Source of the DNA: Treponema sp.
GTDB lineage: Bacteria > Spirochaetota > Spirochaetia > Treponematales > Breznakiellaceae
Assembly: GCA_031283505.1 (NCBI GenBank)
Contig: JAITBO010000410.1
Location: 1-11,744 of the forward strand
Direction: 5' to 3'
DNA: 11,744 nucleotides
A program made the translations under genes and the position numbers. A model generated the notes under the pieces. That model saw only the letters and a list, made by a program, of their open reading frames with translations. It was not told where the DNA came from and made no database searches. Below are positions 1 to 6,113 of this stretch, in pieces (position 1 is the stretch's first letter; every line of letters starts with the position of its first letter).

Positions 1-740
1 TTAACCTGGAGAATCTCGTCGATGATATTCACGTTGAGGATGCTTGGGATGAAGCCCGGCCCGATGCCCTGGATCTTATGCAACCCCGCTTTGCCCCCCG
101 AAAGGACAGGTGAGTCAAAGGGTTCTACTGCGACGATCCGTATTCCGGGTTTCTGCTTCTTGAGTACTTCCCCTACGCCGGTGATGGTGCCCCCCGTACC
201 AACCCCGGACACGAAGATGTCCACAAGGCCGTCAGTATCCCGCCATATCTCCACGGCGGTAGTCAATCGGTGGATCTCTGGGTTTGCGGGGTTGTCGAAT
301 TGACCGGGGATGTAGGAATTCGGTATACTCCCCGCCAGTTCCCTCGCCCGGGCAATCGCGCCCTTCATGCCTTCGCTGCCGGGGGTCAGGACAAGTTCCG
401 CGCCCAGGGCCTTGAGGAGGTTCCGCCGTTCGGTGCTCATGCTCTCCGGCATGGTGAGGATGATCCGGTATTTCTTTGAAGCGGCCACAAAGGCCAGGGC
501 AATACCGGTATTCCCGCTGGTCGGCTCGATCAGCACCGTATCCTTGTTGATAAGCCCCCGCTCCTCTGCGTCCTTTATGAGGGCATAGCCGATCCGGTCT
601 TTCACCGAGGACAGGGGGTTGTAATACTCCAATTTTCCGAGAACCCGGGCCCCCAGATTTCTCGCCCCGCTGTAGTTGCCGAGTTCCAAAAGGGGGGTCT
701 TGCCGATCAGATCCGTTAAATGTTTCACTATCTTTGACAT
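1..740 (-). CDS. cysK: Cysteine synthase (O-acetylserine sulfhydrylase), 3' end outside window
   Basis: This PLP enzyme of the fold-type II beta family makes L-cysteine from O-acetylserine and sulfide in the cytoplasm. I translated it by hand from the ATG at 740-738; a GGAG lies about 11 bases upstream. The 246 codons seen include [11 protein letters not shown] with the presumed PLP lysine at residue 47, the substrate loop TSGNTG at 74-79, and the phosphate-binding GTGGT at 181-185. The reading frame is still open at the window edge. Family members are about 305-325 residues, so some 60-75 residues should lie outside. It follows permease C by 22 bases and is probably the last or a late gene of the transporter unit, which ties that operon to sulfide assimilation. 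A cystathionine beta-synthase-like member cannot be excluded, but the motifs fit CysK best. Confidence 0.93.
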   Translation of the reverse strand, partial: MSKIVKHLTDLIGKTPLLELGNYSGARNLGARVLGKLEYYNPLSSVKDRIGYALIKDAEERGLINKDTVLIEPTSGNTGIALAFVAASKKYRIILTMPESMSTERRNLLKALGAELVLTPGSEGMKGAIARARELAGSIPNSYIPGQFDNPANPEIHRLTTAVEIWRDTDGLVDIFVSGVGTGGTITGVGEVLKKQKPGIRIVAVEPFDSPVLSGGKAGLHKIQGIGPGFIPSILNVNIIDEILQV

Positions 741-762
741 AGTTTTTCATACTCCGCAAAAA

Positions 763-1545
763 TTAATTTTCTGAACTGTTTACATAGCCCTCCAGTTCAT
801 AGGGGATGAGTTTCTTCTGAATAAAGGCCAGGCAGGCGTCCAGGAAGACGCCAAGGAGGGCGGTTATCAGAACTATCGAAAAAAGGTTCACGATACGGAA
901 ATACACCTGCTCGGTAAGAACCAGCCAGCCTAGGCCTGACCGGGCGCCTAGGATTTCCGAAGCGGTCAGCATGAGCAGGGCATAACCTGCGGCTATGCGT
1001 ATGCCTCCGCAGATCCGGGGGACTGTCGCGGGTAGGATGATGGTGAAAAACAGGGAGCCTTTCCCCCCGCCAAAGGCCCTGCCCGCCTTGAGGAGGGTCC
1101 GGTCGATGTTTTCCACCCCTCCGGCAGTGTTGAAGGCCACGGGCCACAGGCAGCCCCAGCTCAGCATACTTACCTTGACCGTTTCCCCGATGCCGAGGAA
1201 GGAGATAAGTACATGGTAGAGCAGGAAGGGATTCACCTGGGCCAGCAGCGCCCATGAAGCGCCAAGGCATATCCCCAGCCTTTCCCGGGCTGTTCCGAGG
1301 AGGAAGCCCAAGGGAACGCCTAAAAGGGCGCCCAGGGCGATTCCCGCGGAGACCCTGCACAGGCTGATTCCGATATGGACCGTCAGGCTGCGGGTCCGGA
1401 ACATGCCATACAGGTTTACTAATACCCGGCTGAAAGGCGGCAACAGGGCGGATCGGGTCCCTCCAAACCGTGCGGTCAATTCCCAGAGGCCGAAGAAGAG
1501 GACGATGATGGCAATACTGATTCCCCGCTTTGCCGTTTTAGTCAT
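763..1545 (-). CDS. ABC transporter permease C (SsuC/TauC type)
   Basis: This is an integral membrane subunit of an aliphatic sulfonate/taurine/nitrate-type importer, 260 residues, with about six hydrophobic segments. The first lies at residues 9-21 and ends in the family-typical LWEL. A conserved core, QVNPF (103-107) with FLGIGE, precedes the cytoplasmic coupling (EAA) loop at about residues 153-185, which contacts the ATPase. I chose the ATG at 1545-1543; a TTG codon lies just upstream. The gene overlaps the end of permease B by 8 bases, so the two are probably translationally coupled. It is the most divergent of the three permeases here: residue 110 onward reads YHVLISFLGIGE where the other two have FPIFILFFGIGE or TPVFILFFGIGE. 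Confidence 0.88.
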   Translation of the reverse strand: MTKTAKRGISIAIIVLFFGLWELTARFGGTRSALLPPFSRVLVNLYGMFRTRSLTVHIGISLCRVSAGIALGALLGVPLGFLLGTARERLGICLGASWALLAQVNPFLLYHVLISFLGIGETVKVSMLSWGCLWPVAFNTAGGVENIDRTLLKAGRAFGGGKGSLFFTIILPATVPRICGGIRIAAGYALLMLTASEILGARSGLGWLVLTEQVYFRIVNLFSIVLITALLGVFLDACLAFIQKKLIPYELEGYVNSSEN

Positions 1546-2632
1546 CAAAAATACCTATCCCCGATGAAGTATGCCCTTCCTTGCCGAATTGCCGCCATTC
1601 CTTTTGGGTCTCCCGGATCTGCCAAAAACCCGCAAGTAAAATCAGCAGTATCAGTACCGCTGCGCTTATGAGGTCTTTTCCGGTGAAGGGTTTCCGAAGG
1701 GGCCGCTTTTGCCGTCCCGGTGAGGGGACCCGGTTCATTTTCCACTTCTCCCGGCCTTCCCACCCTAAGCGCCCTTGCGGGGCCGGTTCCTCCCGCCAGA
1801 AAAATACCTTATCGGAGAGCCGGTTCAGGTACCCGTTCATACAGAAACCCAGCCCTATCGCGAGGATCATGGTCCCGTACATCCAGGAGAAACGGAGGTT
1901 CCAATAACTCGCCTGGACAAGCCAGCCTATGCCGGAACTCGCGCCGATCATCTCCGCAGCAATCAACACGAAAAAGGACATCTCAAGGCCCAGCTTCAAA
2001 CCACTGAAGATCGAAGACGCGGCCCCGGGCAGTATGACCGTGAAAAACAGTGTAGAACCAGGAGCGGCCATCCCCCGGGCGGTTTTGACGAGGGCCGGGT
2101 CTACGCCCCGGGCGCCTGCCAGGGTATTAAAAAAAATCGGCCAGAAACAGACCCAGGCAACTATCCCGGCCTTGGCCCCTTCACCAATCCCGAAAAAGAG
2201 TATAAAAACCGGCGTCAAAGTAAAAGGATTCACCTGGGCAAGCAACCTGAAGAGGGGATTGAAGCAGTCCCCCAAGCCAGAGGTATCTCTTCCGATAAAC
2301 AATCCCAGGGGTACGGCGAAGGCGGCGGCAATAAAGAGGCCGATCATTGCCCTCCAGAGGCTGATGATCAGGCTGCCCGGGAGCAGCCCCGCCCCCGCAG
2401 TCTGGACTATACCGCCGAGGGCCTGGAGAAAAGACGGGACAAACTGGGGGTCTAAAAAGCCCAGGCGGGAGAGAAGCTCCCAAATAAGCGCGGGGATAAG
2501 CAAGCCCGCTGCCTTAAGCGCGGGCCTTTCCAGGGCCCTAAGAGACGCTGCCATAGATCCAAGCCTTGATGATCCGGCGTTCCTGTTCTTTCTATAAAGC
2601 CGCTGAATCCAGCCCCTGTTTTTTATCGCCAT
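1538..2632 (-). CDS. ABC transporter permease B (SsuC/TauC type) with a C-terminal extension
   Basis: This is a second SsuC/TauC-type permease, 364 residues from the ATG at 2632-2630; GTG at 2638 or TTG at 2641 are alternative starts. The core, about residues 38-280, has the family hallmarks: LIWELLSRLG, QVNPFT with FILFFGIGE, an EAA-type coupling loop near 180-215, and LIAAEMIGASSGIGWLV. After the usual FFWREE ending there are about 80 extra residues. They hold a basic, proline-containing linker and one further hydrophobic segment (ISAAVLILLILLAGFW), then a polar tail. Ordinary relatives are about 250-290 residues, so this one is long. The start overlaps the ATPase end by 41 bases and the end overlaps permease C by 8 bases. 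Confidence 0.87.
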   Translation of the reverse strand: MAIKNRGWIQRLYRKNRNAGSSRLGSMAASLRALERPALKAAGLLIPALIWELLSRLGFLDPQFVPSFLQALGGIVQTAGAGLLPGSLIISLWRAMIGLFIAAAFAVPLGLFIGRDTSGLGDCFNPLFRLLAQVNPFTLTPVFILFFGIGEGAKAGIVAWVCFWPIFFNTLAGARGVDPALVKTARGMAAPGSTLFFTVILPGAASSIFSGLKLGLEMSFFVLIAAEMIGASSGIGWLVQASYWNLRFSWMYGTMILAIGLGFCMNGYLNRLSDKVFFWREEPAPQGRLGWEGREKWKMNRVPSPGRQKRPLRKPFTGKDLISAAVLILLILLAGFWQIRETQKEWRQFGKEGHTSSGIGIFDD

Positions 2633-3512
2633 TTTCACCAATACCCCTATAGGGCCATAGTGGAGGCCCTGCCTGTTCTTCCGGCCTTGCGCCCTCCCCG
2701 TCTATGTCGTGCAGGAGGTTCCACACCAAGCCGGTTATGCGGCTAAATTCGATGGAATTCCGGGTATCCCCGCTGCGTCTCGGCCTGGGAAGTTCCACGG
2801 TAATAATACGCTTGATGTAACCCGGACTTGAGGACATGACCGCCACATGGTCGGCGAGAAACACTGCCTCTTCGATGCTGTGAGTGATGAAGATGATGGT
2901 CTTGCCGGTTTTTTCCCAGATATTCAGAAGCTCATCCTGCAAGGTTTCCCTGGTCTGGGCGTCCACTGCAGCGAAAGGCTCGTCCATTAGGAGCACCTCC
3001 GGATCGTAGGCCAGGGCCCGGGCTATGGCGACCCGCTGTTTCATACCCCCGGAAAGCTCGTAAGGATAGCTGTCTGCGAAAGCCTTGAGTTCTACCAGAT
3101 CGATGAAATGATCGCTGATCGCCCTTCGTTCGGCCTTTTTCACCTTTTTGATCTCAAGACCGTACTCAATGTTTTGCCTCACCGTGCGCCAAGGAAAAAG
3201 AGCGTAACCTTGGAGTACAATACCCCGGTCCAGGGCCGGGCCCCTTATCCTGCGGCCGTCTATGAAGATCTCCCCGGAACTCGGCTCGGAAAGTCCCGCC
3301 AAAATATCCAGGAAGGTTGATTTACCGCAGCCGGAAGGCCCTACGATAGTAACAAACTCCCCCTTTTTTACATTCAGGTTGAGATCCTTCACTGCGGTAA
3401 ATTCCTGCTTCCTATCGCCGGGACGCTTGGTATGAAAAACCCTGCTGATATGCTTGGCGACGATCTTATAGTCCCCTGATCCGTCTTTCTGCCTTTCGGC
3501 TGTATTACTCAT
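2592..3512 (-). CDS. ABC transporter ATP-binding protein (SsuB/TauB type)
   Basis: This is the cytoplasmic ATPase that powers the adjacent permeases, 306 residues from the ATG at 3512-3510. An AGGA lies eight bases upstream, and this start gives the usual family N-terminus; an open frame extends further upstream without support. All nucleotide-binding motifs are intact: Walker A GPSGCGKST (58-66), Q-loop glutamine 101 in VLQGYALFPW, signature LSGGMKQR (153-160), Walker B LLMDEP with catalytic Glu178, D-loop AAVDAQ, and switch His211 in ITHSIEEA. The last 40 or so residues are low in motifs and overlap the permease B start. SsuB, TauB and NrtD are not separable by sequence reading alone. Confidence 0.92.
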   Translation of the reverse strand: MSNTAERQKDGSGDYKIVAKHISRVFHTKRPGDRKQEFTAVKDLNLNVKKGEFVTIVGPSGCGKSTFLDILAGLSEPSSGEIFIDGRRIRGPALDRGIVLQGYALFPWRTVRQNIEYGLEIKKVKKAERRAISDHFIDLVELKAFADSYPYELSGGMKQRVAIARALAYDPEVLLMDEPFAAVDAQTRETLQDELLNIWEKTGKTIIFITHSIEEAVFLADHVAVMSSSPGYIKRIITVELPRPRRSGDTRNSIEFSRITGLVWNLLHDIDGEGARPEEQAGPPLWPYRGIGENGDKKQGLDSAAL

Positions 3513-3535
3513 AACAATTTCCTTGTCCTTTTTTC

Positions 3536-3557
3536 CCCGAATAAAAGGCTTTTCGGG
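3536..3557 (-). other. Possible intercistronic hairpin between binding protein and ATPase
   Basis: In the 99-base gap between the binding-protein stop and the ATPase start, the arms CCCGAA and TTCGGG can pair across a 10-base loop. No T-tract follows, so it is not a standard terminator. In transport operons such hairpins often protect the abundant binding-protein mRNA from 3' decay. That role here is inference, and the stem is only 6 bp. Confidence 0.3.
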
Positions 3558-3611
3558 CGGTAAAGCACGTTCCGTCAAAACGCCGTTTCTTTACAGCCCG
3601 GAAAAAGTTTA

Positions 3612-4739
3612 TCAATTACCCGCAGCGAGCTTCGGCCCGGGGATCGTCAGGCTGCCCTGGTCATCGTAGGTCAACACGTAATCCTCTGCCCCATAAGCCT
3701 CAAAGTCGTGGACGGCAATATCCGCTGTAACCAGGTTCACATCGGGAGAGATGGCGCCGCTCTTCTTGGCCCCGTCAATCCAGAACTGAATGTCCTTATC
3801 CTCGAACTTCGCCTCTCGTGCGTGCCAATGATTCGCCCGTACCGGAACTCCGATGGCCTCTTCGGTCCACTTGGCCGAAATTTCGGGATTGTCATTGTTG
3901 TACCGATCCGCCTTCTTGATGGCATAGACAAAACGTTTCACCACTTCGGGGTTGTTCTTGATGAATTCATCGGTGAAGGCGTAGAGGGTAGTACCCCCCT
4001 CAAGGCCGGCGATCTGGCGGCTGGTGATGAGCACGTTCGCGATACCGGTTTCTTCGGTAGCCTTGAAGAAGGGCGGATGGGGCGTCGTGATGTCAACCAA
4101 ACGCTGTTTGAGGGACTGGATGCCTTCAATATCCGGCAGGAGTATGTAATCGAGTTTCTCTTTAGGCAATCCGAGGCGATCAAGGAGCATATCTGTCATT
4201 AGTTCCTGGCACTGGTTCCTGCTGATGGACTGCATCTTGATGGTTCCCGGGAAGGTCTTGAAATCCTCTATGGTCTTGAGGCTGCCGTCTGTATGGCTTA
4301 CCCACCACATATGTTCGAGGTAGGGGTCTGTGACCTCCCATCCCGGCTCATGGTCCCCAACGGCCACGCCCTTGATGGGGGCGCCTCCTGCCACGGCCAC
4401 GGCTATCGCGTTGGGGTGAGCCCCGTAGATGTCGTTATCGCCGCTCAACACGGTGGCGAGCCGTTGGGCGCTGGCCACCTCCCCGGTGTACACGATTTCC
4501 AGGCCCGCTTCCTTGAAGAAGCCCGCCCGGTCTCCGATGATGAAGGGCGCTGCGGAGCAGTCCAGCCTGGACCAGGTCCGTACCTTGTACACCTCCTGGC
4601 CTTCGGCGTTTGCCGTGGCCGCAATGACCTTCCCGCCTCGCTTGGCGCAGCCGGGCAGCAATAAACCCGCCGCGGCCATAGCCAGGATTCCGATGATTAC
4701 GCCCTTGCGAGGCGTACCCTGCCGTTTGTTTTGTGTCAT
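3612..4739 (-). CDS. ABC substrate-binding lipoprotein (SsuA/TauA/NMT1-like)
   Basis: This 375-residue solute-binding protein should deliver substrate to the adjacent permeases. The N-terminus is a lipoprotein signal: basic residues, a hydrophobic stretch (about 13-29) and the lipobox LLPGC, with the lipidated Cys at residue 31. The mature part has the SsuA/NMT1-like pattern: VRTWSRLDCSAAPFIIGDRAG early on, then GFFKEAGLEIVY, an LATVLSGDNDIYGAH stretch and a VKRFVYAIKKAD helix. The start has a strong GGAGGT site. It lies 75 bases after permease A. Substrate cannot be read from sequence; sulfonates, taurine, nitrate, thiamine precursors and other small anions are all bound by this superfamily. 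The cysK and reductase context favours an organosulfur compound. Confidence 0.9.
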   Translation of the reverse strand: MTQNKRQGTPRKGVIIGILAMAAAGLLLPGCAKRGGKVIAATANAEGQEVYKVRTWSRLDCSAAPFIIGDRAGFFKEAGLEIVYTGEVASAQRLATVLSGDNDIYGAHPNAIAVAVAGGAPIKGVAVGDHEPGWEVTDPYLEHMWWVSHTDGSLKTIEDFKTFPGTIKMQSISRNQCQELMTDMLLDRLGLPKEKLDYILLPDIEGIQSLKQRLVDITTPHPPFFKATEETGIANVLITSRQIAGLEGGTTLYAFTDEFIKNNPEVVKRFVYAIKKADRYNNDNPEISAKWTEEAIGVPVRANHWHAREAKFEDKDIQFWIDGAKKSGAISPDVNLVTADIAVHDFEAYGAEDYVLTYDDQGSLTIPGPKLAAGN

Positions 4740-4770
4740 TTCAGACCTCCAAAAAAATAAAAGTTATCCC

Positions 4771-4797
4771 AAAAGGCGCGCCGGATGAGCGCGTTCC
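4771..4797 (-). terminator. Weak attenuator-like hairpin between permease A and binding protein
   Basis: In the transcribed strand sense, GGAACGCGC and GCGCGCC can pair (five GC pairs plus two GG/CC pairs around an AA bulge) across a 7-base loop. Only four T follow. It could reduce read-through or act as an RNA-stability hairpin between permease A and the binding protein. The short T-tract makes efficient termination doubtful, and the downstream genes clearly belong to the same system. Confidence 0.3.
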
Positions 4798-4814
4798 ACG
4801 TTAGGTTATAAAAA

Positions 4815-5678
4815 TCACTTCACGATGCTCTCCTCCCGCCAGTGCAGCACCTTCTTTTCCAGCCTTTCAAGCAGAAAATTGATTAAAAGTCCCAGAATAG
4901 CGATAATCACCACCGCCACGTAGAGCCTGGGGATTTGGTAGTTGATCTGGGAGTTTAGCACCAGGAATCCGAGACCCGCTGTGGAACCTATCATCTCTGC
5001 GGCGATGAGCATGAAGAAGGAGGAGCCGGCCCCCTGTTTAATCCCCGCGAAGATGTTCGGCGCTGCCCCCATGAGGACCACCTTCCTGAAAAGCCCCACC
5101 TTAGATGTCCCCATCGCGAGGGCCGCCTTGATGAGCAGGGGGTCGATGTTCCTGACACCGTTGATGGTCCCGAAGAGGATGGGCCATATACAGACCCAGA
5201 GGATGATAACCACCTTGGTAAGCTCCCCGATACCGAAGAACAGAATGAAAATCGGGAACATGGAGAAGGGGTTGATCTTGGACAGGACGCTGAGCAAGGG
5301 CGACAGGTATTCCTCGAAACGTTTGAACCAGCCTCCCAGCATGAAGCCCAAGGGCAGGGCGATCAAAATAGCGGTAAAAAAACCCAAGAGGGCCCGCCTG
5401 AGACTGAGGAATATGTGAATCGGCAGTTTCCCCTCAGGGATCATGGATTGAAAGGTGGCAAAGATCTTGGAAATTGAGGGGATGAACTGGGAGTCCACCA
5501 ATCCCAGCCTCGGGGCTACTTCCCATAAGATCAGAAACAAAATAACCGCGATACTCTTGCGGTAATAATAGAACAGTTTCGGTCTGCCCTTTTCCCCGAT
5601 TATTGTATCGGCAATAATAAAATGAAGCTGCCTTTCTTGTCCATAAATCACGGCCTGCTTCGCGTCTGCTGTTCCCAT
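4815..5678 (-). CDS. ABC transporter permease A (SsuC/TauC type), first gene of the transporter unit
   Basis: This is an integral membrane permease of 287 residues. A 35-40 residue hydrophilic N-terminus precedes the first hydrophobic segment (SIAVILFLILWEV, 42-54). Conserved features are KINPFSMFPIFILFFGIGE (134-152), a coupling loop at about 184-216 and LIAAEMIGSTAGLGFLV (224-240). It ends in LHWREE, matching permease B (FFWREE), so A and B look like paralogues. The start at 5678 has a strong AAGGAGG site nine bases away. It is the promoter-proximal gene, behind a leader that carries an intrinsic terminator and a hairpin covering its ribosome site, so its expression is probably conditional. 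Confidence 0.88.
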   Translation of the reverse strand: MGTADAKQAVIYGQERQLHFIIADTIIGEKGRPKLFYYYRKSIAVILFLILWEVAPRLGLVDSQFIPSISKIFATFQSMIPEGKLPIHIFLSLRRALLGFFTAILIALPLGFMLGGWFKRFEEYLSPLLSVLSKINPFSMFPIFILFFGIGELTKVVIILWVCIWPILFGTINGVRNIDPLLIKAALAMGTSKVGLFRKVVLMGAAPNIFAGIKQGAGSSFFMLIAAEMIGSTAGLGFLVLNSQINYQIPRLYVAVVIIAILGLLINFLLERLEKKVLHWREESIVK

Positions 5679-5687
5679 AAATAAACT

Positions 5688-5703
5688 CCTCCTTAATATA
5701 AGG
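5688..5703 (-). promoter_or_regulatory. Ribosome-binding site of permease A, partly inside a small hairpin
   Basis: The Shine-Dalgarno AAGGAGG (5688-5694) is partly overlapped by a CCTTA-TAT-TAAGG hairpin (5691-5703) in the transcript. A second potential stem upstream pairs GGCTTTT (5729-5735) with AAAAGCC (5705-5711). Together they could limit ribosome access. The hairpin is small (5 bp), so the effect is uncertain. Confidence 0.4.
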
Positions 5704-5744
5704 GGGCTTTTTTAAAACTAAAGTTCTGAAAAGCCTCAAAACGC

Positions 5745-5786
5745 AAAAAAACCAGAAAACAAAGGAATTTTTTCCCTGTTCTCTGG
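5745..5786 (-). terminator. Intrinsic terminator in the leader of the transporter operon (candidate attenuator)
   Basis: Read on the minus strand, CCAGAGAACA (5786-5777) pairs over ten positions with TGTTTTCTGG (5761-5752), with one G-U. An inner GGAA/TTCC stem closes the loop, and seven T follow at 5751-5745. The hairpin lies between the predicted promoter and the ATG of permease A, about 65 bases before that start, so it would stop transcription before the operon. An alternative hairpin just upstream (CTGG-ATAA-CCAG, 5794-5783) uses the same CCAG as the terminator arm, so the two cannot form together. This is the layout of an attenuator; the signal sensed is unknown. Confidence 0.7.
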
Positions 5787-5823
5787 TTATCCAGTCAAAC
5801 AACAATATTAATTTATTCATATT

Positions 5824-5838
5824 AAATACATAGTATTT
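5824..5838. promoter_or_regulatory. Palindrome at the transporter promoter -10 (candidate operator)
   Basis: AAATAC-ATA-GTATTT is a perfect inverted repeat and extends one more T/A pair outward. It overlaps the predicted -10 of the minus-strand promoter (5836-5841), a common place for a repressor site. The region is extremely AT-rich, so chance palindromes are likely. Confidence 0.35.
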
Positions 5839-5865
5839 ATATTATATAAAAATATAGTATGTCAA
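5836..5865 (-). promoter_or_regulatory. Sigma-70-like promoter of the transporter-cysK unit
   Basis: The minus strand has a perfect -35 TTGACA (5865-5860), an 18-base spacer and a -10 TATAAA (5841-5836). Transcription should start near 5829 and leave a leader of about 150 bases before the ATG of permease A. The ten bases TTGACATACT at the -35 are identical to those at the divergent promoter. Confidence 0.65.
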
Positions 5866-5912
5866 TAGAATTTATATGTTTTTTTAAAAAAACGAAAAAA
5901 TTCAGAAAACCC

Positions 5913-5942
5913 TTGACATACTTATTAAAATTTACATATATA
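5913..5942 (+). promoter_or_regulatory. Sigma-70-like promoter of the nitrogenase-like operon
   Basis: The plus strand has a perfect -35 TTGACA (5913-5918), an 18-base spacer and a -10 TATATA (5937-5942). The start would fall near 5949. A long inverted repeat covers the -10 and the start region. No sigma-54 GG-N10-GC element was seen, unlike many nif promoters. Confidence 0.65.
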
Positions 5943-5971
5943 GTAATTACCTAAGATTACTAATATATGTG
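5934..5971. promoter_or_regulatory. Long inverted repeat over the -10 and start of the nitrogenase-like operon (candidate operator)
   Basis: ACATATATAGTAAT (5934-5947) is mirrored by ATTACTAATATATGT (5956-5970), with one extra base in the right arm and an 8-base centre (TACCTAAG). The arm length of about 14 is far beyond the other palindromes nearby. Its overlap with the -10 and the start site suits a repressor-binding site. It could alternatively form a stem at the very 5' end of the transcript. Confidence 0.55.
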
Positions 5972-6113
5972 TGGGTGACCTTGTTCAGGAGCTCGCATTC
6001 AGAGGAACGTATGCCATGGATTGCGGGTAAACTCACGGCTCGGAAATACCCTCCGCCCCGGAATACCACCACGAGGAATAATCATTTTCGCAACCCGGCA
6101 ATAGGAGAAAATC
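5972..6113 (+). other. Long GC-richer 5' leader before the nitrogenase-like operon
   Basis: About 140 bases of leader separate the promoter region from the first ATG, and the composition is much less AT-rich than the promoter. GTGGGT (5971-5976) can pair with ACTCAC (6031-6036), which would close a domain of about 65 bases. An imperfect direct repeat follows, CGGAAATACC (6041-6050) and CGGAATACC (6060-6068). I did not recognise a known riboswitch core (SAM, cobalamin, Moco, SAH). It may be an unstructured leader or an unknown RNA element. Confidence 0.3.

Noticed and set aside
232..759. Minus-strand open frame of 175 codons over the cysK region.
   Set aside because: The adjacent frame from ATG 740 encodes an unmistakable cysteine synthase; this one is a GC-rich shadow.
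5434..5820. Minus-strand open frame starting MNKLILLFDWITREQ as a leader peptide or gene.
   Set aside because: It has no ribosome site, runs through the terminator hairpin, and overlaps the permease A gene in another frame without a stop at a meaningful place.
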